Shown in pieces: positions 1 to 12,582 of a DNA stretch of 64,000 bases. The translations under genes and the position numbers were made by a program. This DNA comes from Spirodela intermedia (lineage: Eukaryota; Streptophyta; Magnoliopsida; Alismatales; Araceae). The notes below the pieces were generated by a model that saw only the letters and a list, made by a program, of their open reading frames with translations, had not been told where the DNA came from and did no database searches. Positions within the stretch are counted from its first letter, which is position 1; each line of letters opens with the position of its first letter. The stretch is from assembly GCA_902729315.2 (NCBI GenBank), contig LR746269.1:6333501-6397500 (forward strand), given 5' to 3'.

Positions 1-113
1 GGCTCCTCCGCCGCCCTCCCTACTCCGCCGAAGAACCCGCCGCCGCCGCAGCAAACTCGTAGCTCATCACGGCTCCTCGAACCCCAAATCCGGGTACTCC
101 ACCGCCCCCATCC
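1..113 (-). pseudogene. Partial copy of the SGF11 last exon
   Basis: This stretch closely matches 2138-2256 and about 7311-7412, where the last coding exon of SGF11 ends and its 3' untranslated region begins. Similarity stops near base 113, and the copy runs off the window edge on the left. Read on the minus strand, the Pro-Glu-Leu-Gly-Phe tail of the intact gene is altered and the frame is not kept, so it is a broken fragment. It is the third copy of this block in the window. Confidence 0.6.
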
Positions 114-1781
114 TCATGAATTAGCGTTCTTCCTCTCTTTTCTCTGCTGATCACGGAGCTCAACCAGGTACGCACAGGGCCGCTTATGGAAGTTTTGTCG
201 AGGCCGCTGGTTAGCCTTTCCATATCTGTATGTGTACATGGAGATGGAATACAGCGAGGATGCTGTGGGTGCATCTTCTCCCCATGTGCTCATATTCCCG
301 GAGGGGTAAATGTATAAAAATAGGAAGGATTTCAGGGGGTGTATGACTAAAAGTGCGTAACTATCTTTTTTTGTGACGATTATTCTTTATTTCCAAAGTG
401 TTATAATACATGGCCGTTTAAGTATTCAGGAAGATGGGCCCATAAGAGAGGTAAGTATCTGTCACCTTTGGATCTCAAGCAAGATCGGCCCGGGCCAGCC
501 CTCGTACCTGAACCCAGCCTATTTACATGACACTGAAAAGAAGTTAGCCACATTGTGTGTGTGCGAGAGAGAGAGAGAGACATACACACACACACACACA
601 TTTATATGGGCTGACAATGAATGGACTTTGGGCTTTACCCAAATGGTAATGGTAAAGCCCAATTGGTGATCGGGCTTCGGGCTTCCTCACAAGGAACCAT
701 TGAAGCCCAATTGGGCTTATTTTCTTTCCTGGGCTCGGGTTCAGGAGCCGACACTGAAAATTAATAGGTGAGCGCAAGGCGCCGAATTACCTGACACTGA
801 CACTTGTGATAAATAATAGGACGACAAGATGGAACCAAATCTGGGCTGTTCTTATTTCATCCACACGCGGGGGATGTGATGGAATTATGAGACCGTTGTG
901 TGGCTTCTCTCTCTCTCTCTCTCTCTCCCTCTCTCTCTCTCTACCTATCTTTGTCGGGCTCTCTATCACACACAGGACGTAGATGTCGCTATTGCTTCCC
1001 GTTCATCATCGGCTTTACCCGGAATTATATCCTCTTTTAATTAGAAGTAATGGGTTTTATTTTCTCATATAATCTTGTTAATGCTTTAAACCGATCGTTG
1101 GTGAGGGAGAAAAAAACTGGCTTTCGTGTTAGCCTGGAGATTATCGGGGGCCCACGGGCCCGCTTCTTCCTACGTCAATAGGTCGATGCTGATAACCTAG
1201 CGTGATATTTTCACAAGTACACCTTGTTGTCTTTTATTTAAATAAATCACCATAATTTGAAGATAATATTATGCAATCATAAATACAAAAAATAATATAT
1301 ATTTTTTAACAGTTGTTTATGTCTGTACCTTGTTCACGACGATCTGTCCCCGAAATCACCTGGTTCTGGGAGGGACTGTACAATCACGAGGCTTCCACTC
1401 CGTGACTGCCGTGCCACATGCATAAGCCTTCCATTTACCACTCATCTCTCTCTCTCTCTCTCCCTCTCTCTCTCTCTATGTCAGAATAGAAGAAGGCCAG
1501 AACTGTGGGGATCGTGGGGTTTCTTATCAGGGTCGGCAAACATCGTTCTTGCAGTAGGAGGCCTACTCCAAAGCTTTTTCCTCAACGCAGAACGCCGGCG
1601 AGGGCAGAGGCGCTGCCGCCCTCTCCGGCGGCGGGTGAAGGTTCCGCTGGCTGACTCCCTATCCTTCATGGATCCCCACCTTCCCCTTATGGTTTATTAG
1701 AGAGGACCCTCCTCGGAGAAGGAACCCTCTCCGTGTTTCATATTTTACCTGCCAGATTTGTTTCTTTCGGAGAAAGATGAA

Positions 1782-1783
<2 letters not shown>
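114..1783. other. Intergenic, no gene recognised
   Basis: No coding segment with splice signals or family resemblance was found here. The stretch holds short GA/CA and CT microsatellites (about 559-600, 902-941 and 1446-1477), an AT-rich patch at about 1200-1320, and a GC-rich patch at 1560-1660 with no recognisable product. Confidence 0.5.

Positions 1784-1851
<68 letters not shown>
1784..1851. repeat. (CT)n microsatellite
   Basis: About 34 uninterrupted CT dinucleotides. It lies exactly at the left edge of the duplicated SGF11 3' block. The matching right-hand block also begins next to a shorter CT run (about 7029-7043), so the repeat may mark the duplication breakpoint. Confidence 0.95.
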
Positions 1852-1853
<2 letters not shown>

Positions 1854-2012
1854 GTAAATAAGAATGTGTGTATAAATATATGCACGTAAGTGCTGATCAT
1901 GAAAAGATGGCACGGTTTCTAGAGAGGGTGGGGGACAGAGAGAGAGTGAGAGGCTCAGGTATTGGAAAGAGCAAAGAACCAACTAATCTTTGCTAGCCAC
2001 ATGATCACGGGA

Positions 2013-2051
<39 letters not shown>

Positions 2052-2490
2052 AAAATTACTTTTTTTAGACATGCCCAGCACGAGAAGCCAATCGAGAGAG
2101 CCGAAGGAGAGCAACCCCGACATTGGGGAGGAGGCTCCTCTAACGCCCTGCCTACTCCGCCGAAGAACCCGCCGCTGCAGCAATCTCGGAGCTCCTCACG
2201 GCTCCTCGAACCCCAACTCCGGGTACTCCACTACCCCCATACCGCCGCCGTTGGAGGCCCTCCCTGCGGCACCGCCACCCTCGTGCGGCGCGTACACCGT
2301 CACAGGGCTCTGCGGGAGTCCCGGCTCTGCGTGATCGTGCTGCTCCTCGTTGTCTTCAACCGAGCCTTCTCCCCCGTAGAAAATCATGCGCAGAGAGAGA
2401 GAGAGAGAGAGAGAGAGATCACGACCCACGACACAGGAAATTTAAATGGAATCAGTCCTTCGAAGAATTCAATAAAAGGGATGATCTGGG
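1851..2490 (-). pseudogene. Duplicated 3' end of SGF11, broken copy
   Basis: This block aligns along its length with 7041-7644, the last exon, 3' untranslated region and flanks of the intact SGF11 gene. Shared landmarks are the Gly-rich C-terminal coding stretch (minus strand, about 2196-2386), a GA run, and a downstream AAT-rich motif. The C-terminal Ser-Pro-Val-Thr-Val-Tyr-Ala-Pro-His segment is readable. The upstream Gly-Arg-Lys-Ala-Arg-Leu-Lys basic segment is lost to frameshifts and there is no zinc-finger exon beside it, so it cannot make SGF11. A copia relic separates it from the parent gene. Confidence 0.75.
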
Positions 2491-2680
2491 TGAAGGAAAA
2501 TAATGGGACGGAAACTTGGAGAGAATATGTCGATTTTGTGTAAAGAATGGTCGGAGGAAGAGAGAAGAAAATAGATTTTGCGCACACCTAAATCTTAGAA
2601 AGTACGAAATGTTGTAACTGATATTCATAACACTTAACGACCTCATAGTCCCCTCTTTTTTTTTACATTAAATACTAACA
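2491..2680 (-). mobile_element. Probable 3' LTR remnant of copia element
   Basis: On the minus strand an A-rich segment followed by a purine tract (AAGGGGGAG) is immediately followed by TGTTAG, the usual layout of polypurine tract and LTR start in Ty1/copia elements. The LTR would begin at 2680 and run toward lower coordinates. No matching LTR was found on the other side near 6.8-7.0 kb, so its left boundary is uncertain. Confidence 0.45.
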
Positions 2681-5600
2681 CTCCCCCTTAATATAAAAAT
2701 CATTTACTAGTGACTTGGTAAAATCATCTACCACTTGATTTATTGTTGAGTCAAATTTCATCTCTATATAATTTGCAGCAACTAAATCACGAATAAAATG
2801 ATGTAATATTTCAATGTGTTTTATTAGTTTATGAAAAACTGATTTTTTATTAGAGAAATAGTTGACATGTTGTCGTAATAAATTATTGTAAGTGTTGATT
2901 GTGAATGATTGACGTCATGTAAGATTCTCCATATCCATATCACTTGTTATGTAGCCATTGAAACAACAATATACTCAGCTTCTGAATATGATAATAAAAT
3001 ATATTCTTACTTTTTAGAATCCCATGAGATTTCACTTGAAGCAAATCTGAAAACAAAATCACTTGTATTTTTTTTTGTCATTAACATAACCTGCACATCA
3101 CTATCTAAATATCTAGATAAATTAAATTTAGAAGTATGTTGATATAAAATTCCATAATTAATAGTCCCACAAATATATCAAAGTATTCCCTTTGTTGCTC
3201 CAAGATGATGAACTGATGGTGAATACATAAATCTTAAAATCATATTAATTGAAAATAATATATTTGGTTAAATATAAGTCAAATACATAAAACCACCAAC
3301 CATACTTCTATAAAAATGTTTATTCATTTTTACAGTCTCATCATCAAAACATAATTGATCATTTATATTTATAGGAGTAGAACAAATCTTGTAATGAAAC
3401 ATATTAAATTTCATGAGTAAGTTACATGCATATTTTTCTTATGAAATAAATATACCATGATCCTTTTGAATGATTTGAAGTCCAAGATAGTAATGAATCA
3501 ATCCGAAATCTCTCATATCAAATTCAGCCATCATACAATTCTTGAAATCTGAAATTAATAACAAAGATGATTCAATATATATAATATCATCAATGTAAAC
3601 ATATACAATCAAAATATCTTTATCTTGAATCTTGTTATAAAGTGTTGACTAATTATCACTTATATGAAAATGATACTTATGAAAATATGAATCAAGTTGA
3701 CTATATTATGCTTTAGATGCTTACTTAAGATCATAAAGTGACTTCTTCAATTTATAAACTTTGTTATCTCTCTCTTCAATGATAAAACCTTATGACTGCT
3801 CAATATACATATCTTCATTCAAATAACTATTCAAAAATACTGATTTAACATCAAATTGAATTATCCTCCATTTCATTTGTGCTGCCAAAGTCAAAATAAT
3901 ACATATTATTTCAATTCTTGTTATTGGAGATTTCTTGTAAAAATAATCAAATACCTTATGTGCATATTCATTTACCACTAATCTTGTTGTGAATTTTTGA
4001 ACATTATCTTCGGGTTTATACTTAACCTTATAAACCCATTTGACTCTAATTACTTTAGTCTTTGACGGTAAATCCACAAACTCCTATGTGTCATTCTTTT
4101 CAATTACTGTAATTTCTTCTTGTATTGTTTTCTCTTACTCATCTTTGTCTTGTGCTGCCTTATAGTTCATCGGCTCTATAATCATAAGAGCAAAAATACA
4201 AGATTCAGAAATATCACTTAAGAATCTCATCCTCAGAGGACTTGACAATTTTGGACTTAAATTGTTGTAGTCATTAGGACCACTTGAATCACTTAGAGAA
4301 GGTCTCAAAAGTGAGATAGATGATGTAGATGCTTCACTCATTGAATTTTGACTAATTCTCATAATTTTCTGCTCATGTTCACAAAAAATATTTGACATAT
4401 TAGATTTGTATTCTAATTACAGCAAGCATATTCATCAAACATAACATCACGACGAATCAACAACTTCTTTGTTTCAAGATTATATGAATGATAACTTTTA
4501 TTTCTATCACTATAACTACGAAAACTATATTTCTAACTCTTTTTACCCATCTTACTATGATCATCAATACCAATTAAAGCACATGAAATACAACTAATTT
4601 TTTTCAAATGACTAACATTAGGTTTTCAATGATATCAAGCTTCATAATGAGTCATATTTAATGCTACCTTTGTAGGATAAATATTCAATAGAAAAATAAA
4701 TGTTGCAACAACTTCAGCCCAAAAATTATTAGAAAGATATTTCTCACTAAAATGACTCAAATTCATGAGAAATAAACTCTCCTGCTCTATCCATTCAAAG
4801 AGTTTTAATAAAATGTCAACTTGAATTTTCAGTTAAAACTTTTAAATAAATAAATTTCCCAAATACTTCAGATTTATGAGAAATAAAATACTTCTGACTC
4901 ATGCATATAAAGTCATTAATTATCAATAAGAAATATTGATTATCATTTAAATATGGTGTCCTCATTTGACCACATAAATCAATATGTAATAACTCAAGAG
5001 TAAACTTATTATCCAAGATTTTCTTATTGAAAAAGATAGTCAGTGTTGCTTACCATAAACACATCATTCACATACTTTGTTATTTGCTGAAATAGAAGGT
5101 AAATTGAAAACCATATACTTATGTTGTAATAAATTTCAATGTATTAAAATATAAATGTCCATAATGCAAATGCTGAAGTAAAGATGAATCATTCTTTTTT
5201 GTAATCATGTCAAAATCAATGAGTCTTGAAATATCAAGAGAAAATATTCTTTTTTTCAACGTTAAGAATCACCATAGGAGACATGCCACTCTTCTTATGC
5301 TTGATAACATATGTATCATCTTCAAAATACACAATAAAGTCACATTCCAATAATTGACCTACACTAAGTAAGTTATGTGACAACTTTGGAACAAAATTAA
5401 CATCATGAATTAATGTATTTGCACTTGATTTTATATAAAAAATAATAGTACTAATGCCGTTAATTATCATACTATTTTCATCACTAATAGTAACATCACA
5501 TATTGTAAAAGTATTAATATTCTGAAATAAATTTCTTTCACCTAGCATTTGATTGTTGCAACCACTATCAATATACTATATATTTAATTTACTTAAGTTT

Positions 5601-6785
5601 AAAAAAATATAAGTGATAAATAATTTATTTTAATAATTGTTTTTAATAATATTAGTTTGTTCTCTTTTCTTGTTCCAATAATTTTGCTTCAATAGGATCA
5701 TACTTCTTGTAAAAATTGCGCATTAGTTTATAACTTCTTTCTCTCATATTTTCTTGTTGTATTACTTTGTCTCAATAATATGTTTTAATATGACCATATT
5801 TCTTACAAAAATGATATTATATAACTTTATAATTTGGTTTCTAATTTTGTTGATTTCTATCATCATTTATTTGATGCTCATAATGTGATCTACCATGTCA
5901 TCTTCCTTCACCTCTAATTTGATAGTGTCTTCTACCATGACCTCGTTGATTGTATATGCTTTCATTATTTTTTTCCTTCTTTGAAATTTCAGCTTTAGTT
6001 TAAAAATTGTGTTCAAGTGATTTTTCTGTTGGTCTATTCATCCATTTGTCATGTGCTAATAGTGTTCCAATTAATTCATTTTACGTATAAATAGATAAAT
6101 CTTTAGATTGTTTAATGACAACAACAATATGATCAAATTTAGAAGACAAACTTAAAATATTTTATGTAATTCTCCTTTCTGAAATATGTTCTCTAAATAT
6201 TCTCATGATTTATAATACAAATATTTGAGAAAAGAAATCACGAATTGATTCATTAGATTTCATGGAAAAAATTCAAACTCTACAAAATATTTGAAGTTTC
6301 ACATTCATAAATCTACTGTCTCCATGGAATTCATCTTTCAAGATTTTTCATGCTTCAAAAGAACTAGTGACATTAACAATATGTGAAAATATTGTTTATG
6401 AAACAAAGTGCTATAAAACTCATAATATCTTAGCATCATTTTTTAAAATTTTTTATTTTTCTATTTAAAACTTTGTCTTTCTTTATTACCATTCTCAACC
6501 AACTCTCATAAATCTTATAAAATAAAAATATCTTCATTTTAACATTGCAAAAATCATACTTCTCTCAAACTTTGAGGGGGTTACCATTTGCCATTCTCAA
6601 GGTCAATGGTAATATCTCTTCACATAACCTTTGATTTGAAACTTTAAACTCTTTTCTACAACAAGAACTCCTTAAAACTCCCAAAAAACTTCACCAACCT
6701 TAAATTTTTATCTCCTTAGATGTTGTTTTGCTCTTCACAGAAGGCCAATGCCCAATCCACGAACTTGGCTCTAATAAAATTTTAG
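2670..6785 (-). mobile_element. Decayed Ty1/copia retrotransposon
   Basis: Read on the minus strand, the domains follow copia order. From right to left: a gag-like AT-rich part (about 5.6-6.5 kb); a segment at 5548-5234 with the motif HNLLSVGQLLE that precedes the integrase; integrase start (5016-4816) with LELLHIDLCGQMRT; reverse transcriptase start (4077-3790) with VKWVYK and FDVKSVFLN; and RNase H (about 3000-2690) with AEYI and the conserved HIEILHHFIRDLV. The frame changes many times and stops are frequent, so it is inactive. A primer-binding-site-like remnant (ATTAGAGCC on the minus strand) lies near 6770-6782. It is strongly AT-rich compared with neighbouring genes. Only one LTR remnant is visible, so the element is truncated. 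Confidence 0.85.
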
Positions 6786-7040
6786 TTCTATGTTGTTCTT
6801 GCCTGTTGACCATGGGTCTTCTAGACAGAATAATTGATCCATTGGAATTCACGAGGAAGATGAGGATCTCGCGTGTACGTCGTGAGAGAAAGGGGAGATC
6901 GTTCGCAAGGGATCAGGAGATGGGATTATCCTGGTTAACGCCACGATAACGGATTATTCGCCACACCCAAGATGAACCGACGGTTTGGAATGAATGCTCC
7001 GAGAGTCAGGGCATGTCTGTCTCTGTCCCTCTCTCTCTCT
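6786..7040. other. Spacer between copia relic and SGF11 3' region
   Basis: No gene is recognised. Where the second LTR of the copia element would be expected, no sequence matching the left LTR remnant is present. Confidence 0.4.
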
Positions 7041-7358
7041 CTATCTATATATGAATGTGTGTATAAATATATGCACATAAGTGCTGATCATGAAAAGATG
7101 GCACGGTTCCTAGAGAGGGAGAGGGAGAGAGAGAGAGGGAGTTGCTCAGGTATTGGAAAGAGGCAAAGAACTAACTAATCTTTGCGAGCCACCTCATCAG
7201 AGGGGAGAGAGAGAGAGAGAGAGAGAGCCGAAAGATTATTTTTTCTAGACATACCCAGCACGAGAAGCCAATCGAACGAGCCGAGGGAGAGCATCCCCGA
7301 CATGGGGGAGGCTCCTCCGCCGAAGAACCCACCGCCACCGCAGCAAACTCGCAGCTCC

Positions 7359-7669
7359 TCACGGCTCCTCGAACCCCAACTCCGGGTACTCCACCGCCCC
7401 CATCCCGCCGCCGTTGGAGACCCTCCCGGCGGCGCCGCCACCCGCGTGTGGCGCGTACACCGTCACAGGGCTGCCGCGGGAATGCCGGCTCTGCGTGATC
7501 GTGCTGCTCCTCGTCGTCTTCAGGCGAGCCTTCCTCCCCTGCAGCATATCATGCGCAGAGAGAGAGAGAGATCACGACCCACGACACAGGATACTAAAAA
7601 TGGAATCCGTTCTTCGAAGAATTCAATAAAAGGGACGATCTGGGCATGCACCGATGAACAGTCGCTTAG

Positions 7670-7758
<89 letters not shown>

Positions 7759-8757
7759 TTTAGAGGTCGCCGCCAAGAATTATAACGGGATTCCAAAGAG
7801 CGGAAGGAAGATAAATGTTACCTTTCCCATGCATTTCTCCAGGTGAGGAGCGAATCGGCCGGCGATGACCGACCGGCTACAGTTCATGCACTCGAAGATC
7901 TCGTTGGCGACGGCGGGGTGGGTCTGCCCGAAGATGTCGACCACGTACTTGCTGTTCGTCTCGCCGCCACCGCCGCCGGTGGCGGCGCCACCTCCACTGC
8001 TGCTTGGGTCCGCCACCCGGGCCTGCTTCGACAGCCTCAGCTCTTCCTCCTCCTCCTCCAAGTTCCGATCGAGGCCCAGCCTCGCAATGCGGTGGCACTC
8101 CGACGCCACGTCCACGATTATAGAATCGAGGAGTTCTCCCAGGAAATGGGACGATAACTGCACCTCGAACAGGGAGAGTTGACTAACTATGTCAAGATGA
8201 TAAAGGAAATAATAAACCCGCGTTGAGATGAAGATCTAATAGAGTTCATCTCCTGGATCTTCATGAAATGAAAAGCTGTAGATGCTAGAAGGAAATGAAG
8301 ATTCTCCGTCCTTGGGTGGATTGAAATGGAGAATCTCTATTTCCTTTTTCGAAAGGTCGGATCTCTGGATCATGGTCCAGAATTCTGGTTTTCAGCCATG
8401 AAGCTTCAAAGCTTTATGATTTATAGATAAATGTAAACGGAAAAACCTAGATCTATGTATGAATCGAGCTACACCTGGATACATATTTCCTCTCCAGATC
8501 TTATTCCCCGATTTTTCGGATCATTTGAGACAACAACCAGAGGAATTCCAGTAAGATGGGATGACGCTACTAAATGGCTGCTGCCATTGGCGACTGGGCA
8601 AATGGCCGAGAAGGAATCGTGACATTGATCCAGACTCCCGTTGGAACACAGAGAAAAGCAAGAAAAAGGCGATTATACTTTCGGCTGAACACAAATCATG
8701 CAAGAGATTACCGACCTGAGATCGAGGAGACGAACCGCCGTCATTTGGAGCGGACAT
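7359..8757 (-). CDS. SGF11: SAGA-associated factor 11 (SGF11)
   Basis: Component of the histone H2B deubiquitinating module of the SAGA coactivator, acting in the nucleus. Three exons join in phase 0: 8757-8716, 8157-7822 and 7538-7359, giving 185 residues, close to the Arabidopsis protein. The start follows the family N-terminus MSAPND. The conserved helix LSSHFLGELLDSIIVDVASECHR (about residues 15-37) is followed by an acidic run and a Gly-rich linker. The SGF11 zinc finger then has ligands C104, C107, H119 and C123, and ends in a basic segment (GRKARLKTTRSS). The last intron holds a 77-base (CT)n run at 7674-7750. The 3' end is duplicated upstream twice. Intron phases, length and motifs make this identification firm; the exact first exon rests on a 14-codon match. 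Confidence 0.9.
7674..7750. repeat. (CT)n microsatellite in SGF11 intron 2
   Basis: About 38 CT units, followed by CTATCTATC. It reads as GA in the SGF11 transcript and therefore does not serve as a polypyrimidine tract. Confidence 0.95.
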
Positions 8758-9720
8758 TTGATCCTTCGGGTGCACAGTGAGGTCCGCTTGAAGATTTATC
8801 CCTCTCTCTGTCCAGACAAGAAAATGGCGCAACATCAGGGGAGGAATTTCATTTTATGTAGCCAGTAATCAGAAGAGAAAAAAATACTGAATGCCATCAC
8901 TGAAGTATCTGATCACGGAAAATATCAATATCGCGTGTAAGATCGACCGATGATGCTTTCAAACCAGATTTGGCAAGTTTCTTTCCGTAAAAGATGAGTT
9001 CTAGGGATCTAGCCGCAGGCAAAGACCAGAAAGATCAAGCGGCATACAAATCTGAGATTCTCCGGACGAGGCTCTGATTTGGAATTCGGCTTTCCACAAG
9101 GCATGGGAAAACGTGGTGGGAGGCGTGCCGCGATGGAACCACGGAAGCCGACGAAGAACGACGGCGAAGGTATGAGGCGACGGCGACGATCCACAGATTT
9201 CCAAGGTTCGAATAACGTTCGCAGTCGCGTTCTTCAACCGAAGACCTGTTCTCTTCCCTCGGGCAGCGGAGCCGGCGCGACCATCGCCATTGCCGTCGCA
9301 CCGGAAGGCATTATCGAGAAAGAGGTGTTCGGATTGAAGGAAAAACGATCCCCCGGCCCCAATTAAAGGGGAGAAATCAACCAAAAACCTCCGTTCAGCA
9401 AGCAAAGATGGCCGATAATCAAAACACCATCGGATTCGGTCGCCCCTTCCAAGATCATGGGAAATCTCCCTTCCCAGGCAGGGCGGCGAACTGCGAGACG
9501 AGAAATCTGAAGAAGAAATGAAGAACGAGGGCATCCGCCGACCTGAAGAGTCGTCTTCAGGGAGCTCTTACTCCCGTGGGGGTGTAGATCCCCAACACCA
9601 CTACCACTGCGCTGGGCGGCGGCGAACAGGCGGTGAGACGAGGAAGACGATGGCACAAGGAGCAGCCGACCGGCGAAAGCAGAGAGAGGAAGAAAGCGTC
9701 TGGACTCTCCTCTGCCTGCT
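8758..9720 (-). other. Probable SGF11 5' leader
   Basis: GC-rich sequence between the SGF11 start codon and the promoter-like motif cluster at 9720-9860. Minus-strand open stretches (for example 9534-9001) resemble no family I know, so I read this as untranslated leader, perhaps with an intron. An unrelated protein cannot be excluded. Confidence 0.35.
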
Positions 9721-9862
9721 TCGGCTGGCCCATCTTTCCTTTATGGGTCCATTTTTATTCAGCCCAACTAACAAAATGGGCAAAATACTGGCCCATGACT
9801 AGAACACATAGGCCCATTATAGCCCATACAAACCCAGCCTTCTCTACAATCGGCCCGGCCCA
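9720..9862 (-). promoter_or_regulatory. Cluster of site II (TGGGCC/GGCCCA) elements
   Basis: At least six GGCCCA, AGCCCA or TGGGCC-type motifs occur within about 140 bases. Such site II clusters are typical of plant housekeeping promoters bound by TCP factors. The position fits the SGF11 promoter, with the transcription start expected just to the left. Assignment is by inference. Confidence 0.5.
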
Positions 9863-10155
9863 AGTTTAGGGCCTGCCACGTCGGAAAATCGAAAATTGAA
9901 GTTTAAATTATTTATATAAATAAAAAACATTGTTCTAAAAATCCAACATTTATGTGGATAATCTCCATTTTTCAGGAACTCGGTTACTATAAGGACCGAC
10001 TATACATAATCCCATGAATAATTGGAACTATTGAAAATAATCTTCGTTTAATGATCGGTAAGTTGTGCCTCTGTAACACAGAAAGGGGGTGAAAAAGTTG
10101 TTCTGCTGCCCGGGGTCGTTGGACCAGGATAAGGAGCTTATTCTGCACCCCTAAA

Positions 10156-10424
10156 CTAGGAGCTCTCAGCCATGTCCTCCTTGGTCGTGCCGGAGGAGGA
10201 GGCCTTGCCCGTGGAGTTGGGAGAGGCCGCGGCTGTGGATGGCGGGTTCTTCTTTAAGGTGGAACGCATTCCAGAGATTTCCTGCACACCAAACGATTTT
10301 GAGAAATCCACGGAAAGAAATACGTGCAGTCAACAGGCTGGGCTCCGTCTGAACCCAGAAGAGCTCAGAAAAAGGGCCTTGGGCCAGATCCCTTTAAAGC
10401 CCCGAGTCAATTCTACACATGAAC

Positions 10425-10491
<67 letters not shown>

Positions 10492-12562
10492 GCCCTCTAC
10501 CAACACTACTATGAGGAGTTTTGAATAAACTATGTTAAATTATACCAATTTAGGCATAAATAAATGGAGAACATAAACAAGAAAAGGCATTTATTTACCT
10601 TCATCAAGTGCAGCCTCAAGTCACAGGGACGGACTTCCTCACCGATGCATACCATAGCAAACTGGGAATAATTGTTCAGGACATCTGCGGCAGCCTGTTT
10701 TTGCTCTTCCACCTGCAACAATATTTGAATCACCAAGCTAAGAGAAGCCCTTCAACAGTGCAGTTCATATGGAATAGAGACGAGAAATAGAACAGTAATT
10801 TCCGTAAAGAGACTATTGCTTAGTAGCTTATTGAATAATTCATTATGGTCGAACGTCGAAGAGATTTTCACAAGGTGTCAATGAACCAGAAAAATATATG
10901 CATCTATGTTTTATGATGCCGAATCAAAGTCACCAATAATCTATCAGAATCCTCAATGTACTAGGAGAATGAATACACGTGATTCATTGGCCATTCTGAA
11001 TGCACATTTGATGTTCCACTCACTGGAAGTTTTTCTTTTATCGCCAGGAAAAGGGATTATGCTAACAAGAAGCTCGGACTAAGCTGCACCTGCAATTGGG
11101 TTTGACATCTATTAATTCATAAATTATTCATAATTTATCTAGGGTAACTAGTTTAAATGGTGAAGGGATAATTACAGACGGCATCTGATGAGAACCAGCA
11201 GTTGCTGCGCTCCATACTTGTGGCAATTATGAATACATTACAGATGAGGGAATGGGGACGGCATTACAACGTCGCAACACATGGAAATATGCGACTTAAG
11301 AAGATGATTGATCATAGGAGTTGTGTCCAGCATAGGAACGGGATCATACGGAAAACTGTGACTCAGGATTCATCAAAAGTCAATCAGAGGAGAAAGCAAA
11401 TCAATTGTGACTTGGTTGGAAATCGTTTTCCTATAGAAAGATATCGTTTTCGGTGCTAAAGCACGGAAAATGTATATATCCATTGTATGAGTCCCTGCTG
11501 ATGCAATGGGTAAGTGCTGGAGACTGTCCATAAAGCAAATGGGCCTTTTTTCTTGAACAGAGGATGAGAAATTATCCACGACCTTGATTGTCGACGAAAT
11601 CATATTCCCTTTAAAATAAAGTAGATAGTGGGAATTATCCCCATTAACCTTGATTGGTATGGTCGGAAGTTTACAAGTAAATAAATTGTGGAGTTATTAT
11701 AAATTTCGGGGGCCAGAATACGCTATATGTCATTCTAAATACACAAGTGAACAGAAGGACGTGTGATGAGAAGCCACAACGATACTGACCATCCCAAAGG
11801 AGAATCGTGTTTCTGTATGAAAACAAACTAGGAAAGGCAGATCCCTACATTAAGGAAACGATGATCAGAGACACACATGTAGAAAAAAGCGCTGATATGA
11901 AATATGATATCCATTCGTGGAATAGGTAAGGTAGGTGTTCTAAATGACTTGCGAACGAAAATTTAAAAGCGATATCATAGATTCAAACGACTAGAGGCCA
12001 CCACTTGCATCTCAAAAAAATCTCGGGGAATCTTAGAATTATCATTCGCTAAGAACAACATTCTACAGTGACAATATCGTACATAATTTACCTGAATATC
12101 ACAAACCTTAACATGTAAATAAGCCTAACGAGACAAAAATAGAGCGGAATACGTCACCGCTTCGAAAAATTACCCCGCGAAACACTGAGCCGGGGATCAC
12201 ACAGTTCTCATGAATTATACGGCCAACACAACTTTTTCAAGCGTAAATACAGCAAAATCGCTTGGTTCGCTGTTGCGCGATGAATAGTCGGTACCATTCA
12301 GACGCAGATGACGTTTATTCCAAAATCGCGCTTATGCTCGAGCCAGAACAACTTCAGGCACGAGGGTTCCTGTTCCCCTTTATCATTCGAAGCCAAAAAA
12401 CGAAACCCGAACGATCACCCCCATCCAATCGACGATAATTCCATTCCATCGGTTACTGATGCGCAAAAACAAGAAAGAAAATGGGAATGAAAGAAATACG
12501 AATCAGGACGCCGAGGATTTTACCTCGTAATCATCCTCCGGCAGTGGCGTCGTTCGTCCCAT
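10156..12562 (-). CDS. Conserved small protein of unknown function (92 aa)
   Basis: Three short exons join in phase 0: 12562-12524 (MGRTTPLPEDDYE), 10712-10599 and 10281-10156, ending in TAG. All junctions are GT-AG. The middle exon encodes a likely helical segment, EEQKQAAADVLNNYSQF, then the motif CIGEEVRPCDLRLHLMK. The last exon begins EISGM and ends in a Ser/Thr/Ala-rich tail. The product resembles a small plant protein family, but I cannot give it a function. There is no signal peptide or membrane segment. The first intron is about 1.8 kb. The 5' untranslated region carries a (GACA)n tetranucleotide run. Divergent to it is the trihelix gene. A further short exon between the first two cannot be ruled out. 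Confidence 0.72.
10429..10489. repeat. (GA)n microsatellite
   Basis: About 30 GA units, lying in the second intron of the small-protein gene, between its middle and last exons. Confidence 0.95.
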
Positions 12563-12582
12563 CGTCTCCCTCCTCCCTCCTC

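Noticed and set aside
1659-1982. Open frames made of Arg-Glu or Ser-Leu repeats (also near 7.2, 7.7, 10.4, 33.3 and 53.2 kb)
   Set aside because: They are translations of GA/CT microsatellites, with no family match and no splice context.
9001-9534. 177-codon minus-strand open frame upstream of SGF11
   Set aside because: No family resemblance and no convincing start context; better explained as GC-rich leader.
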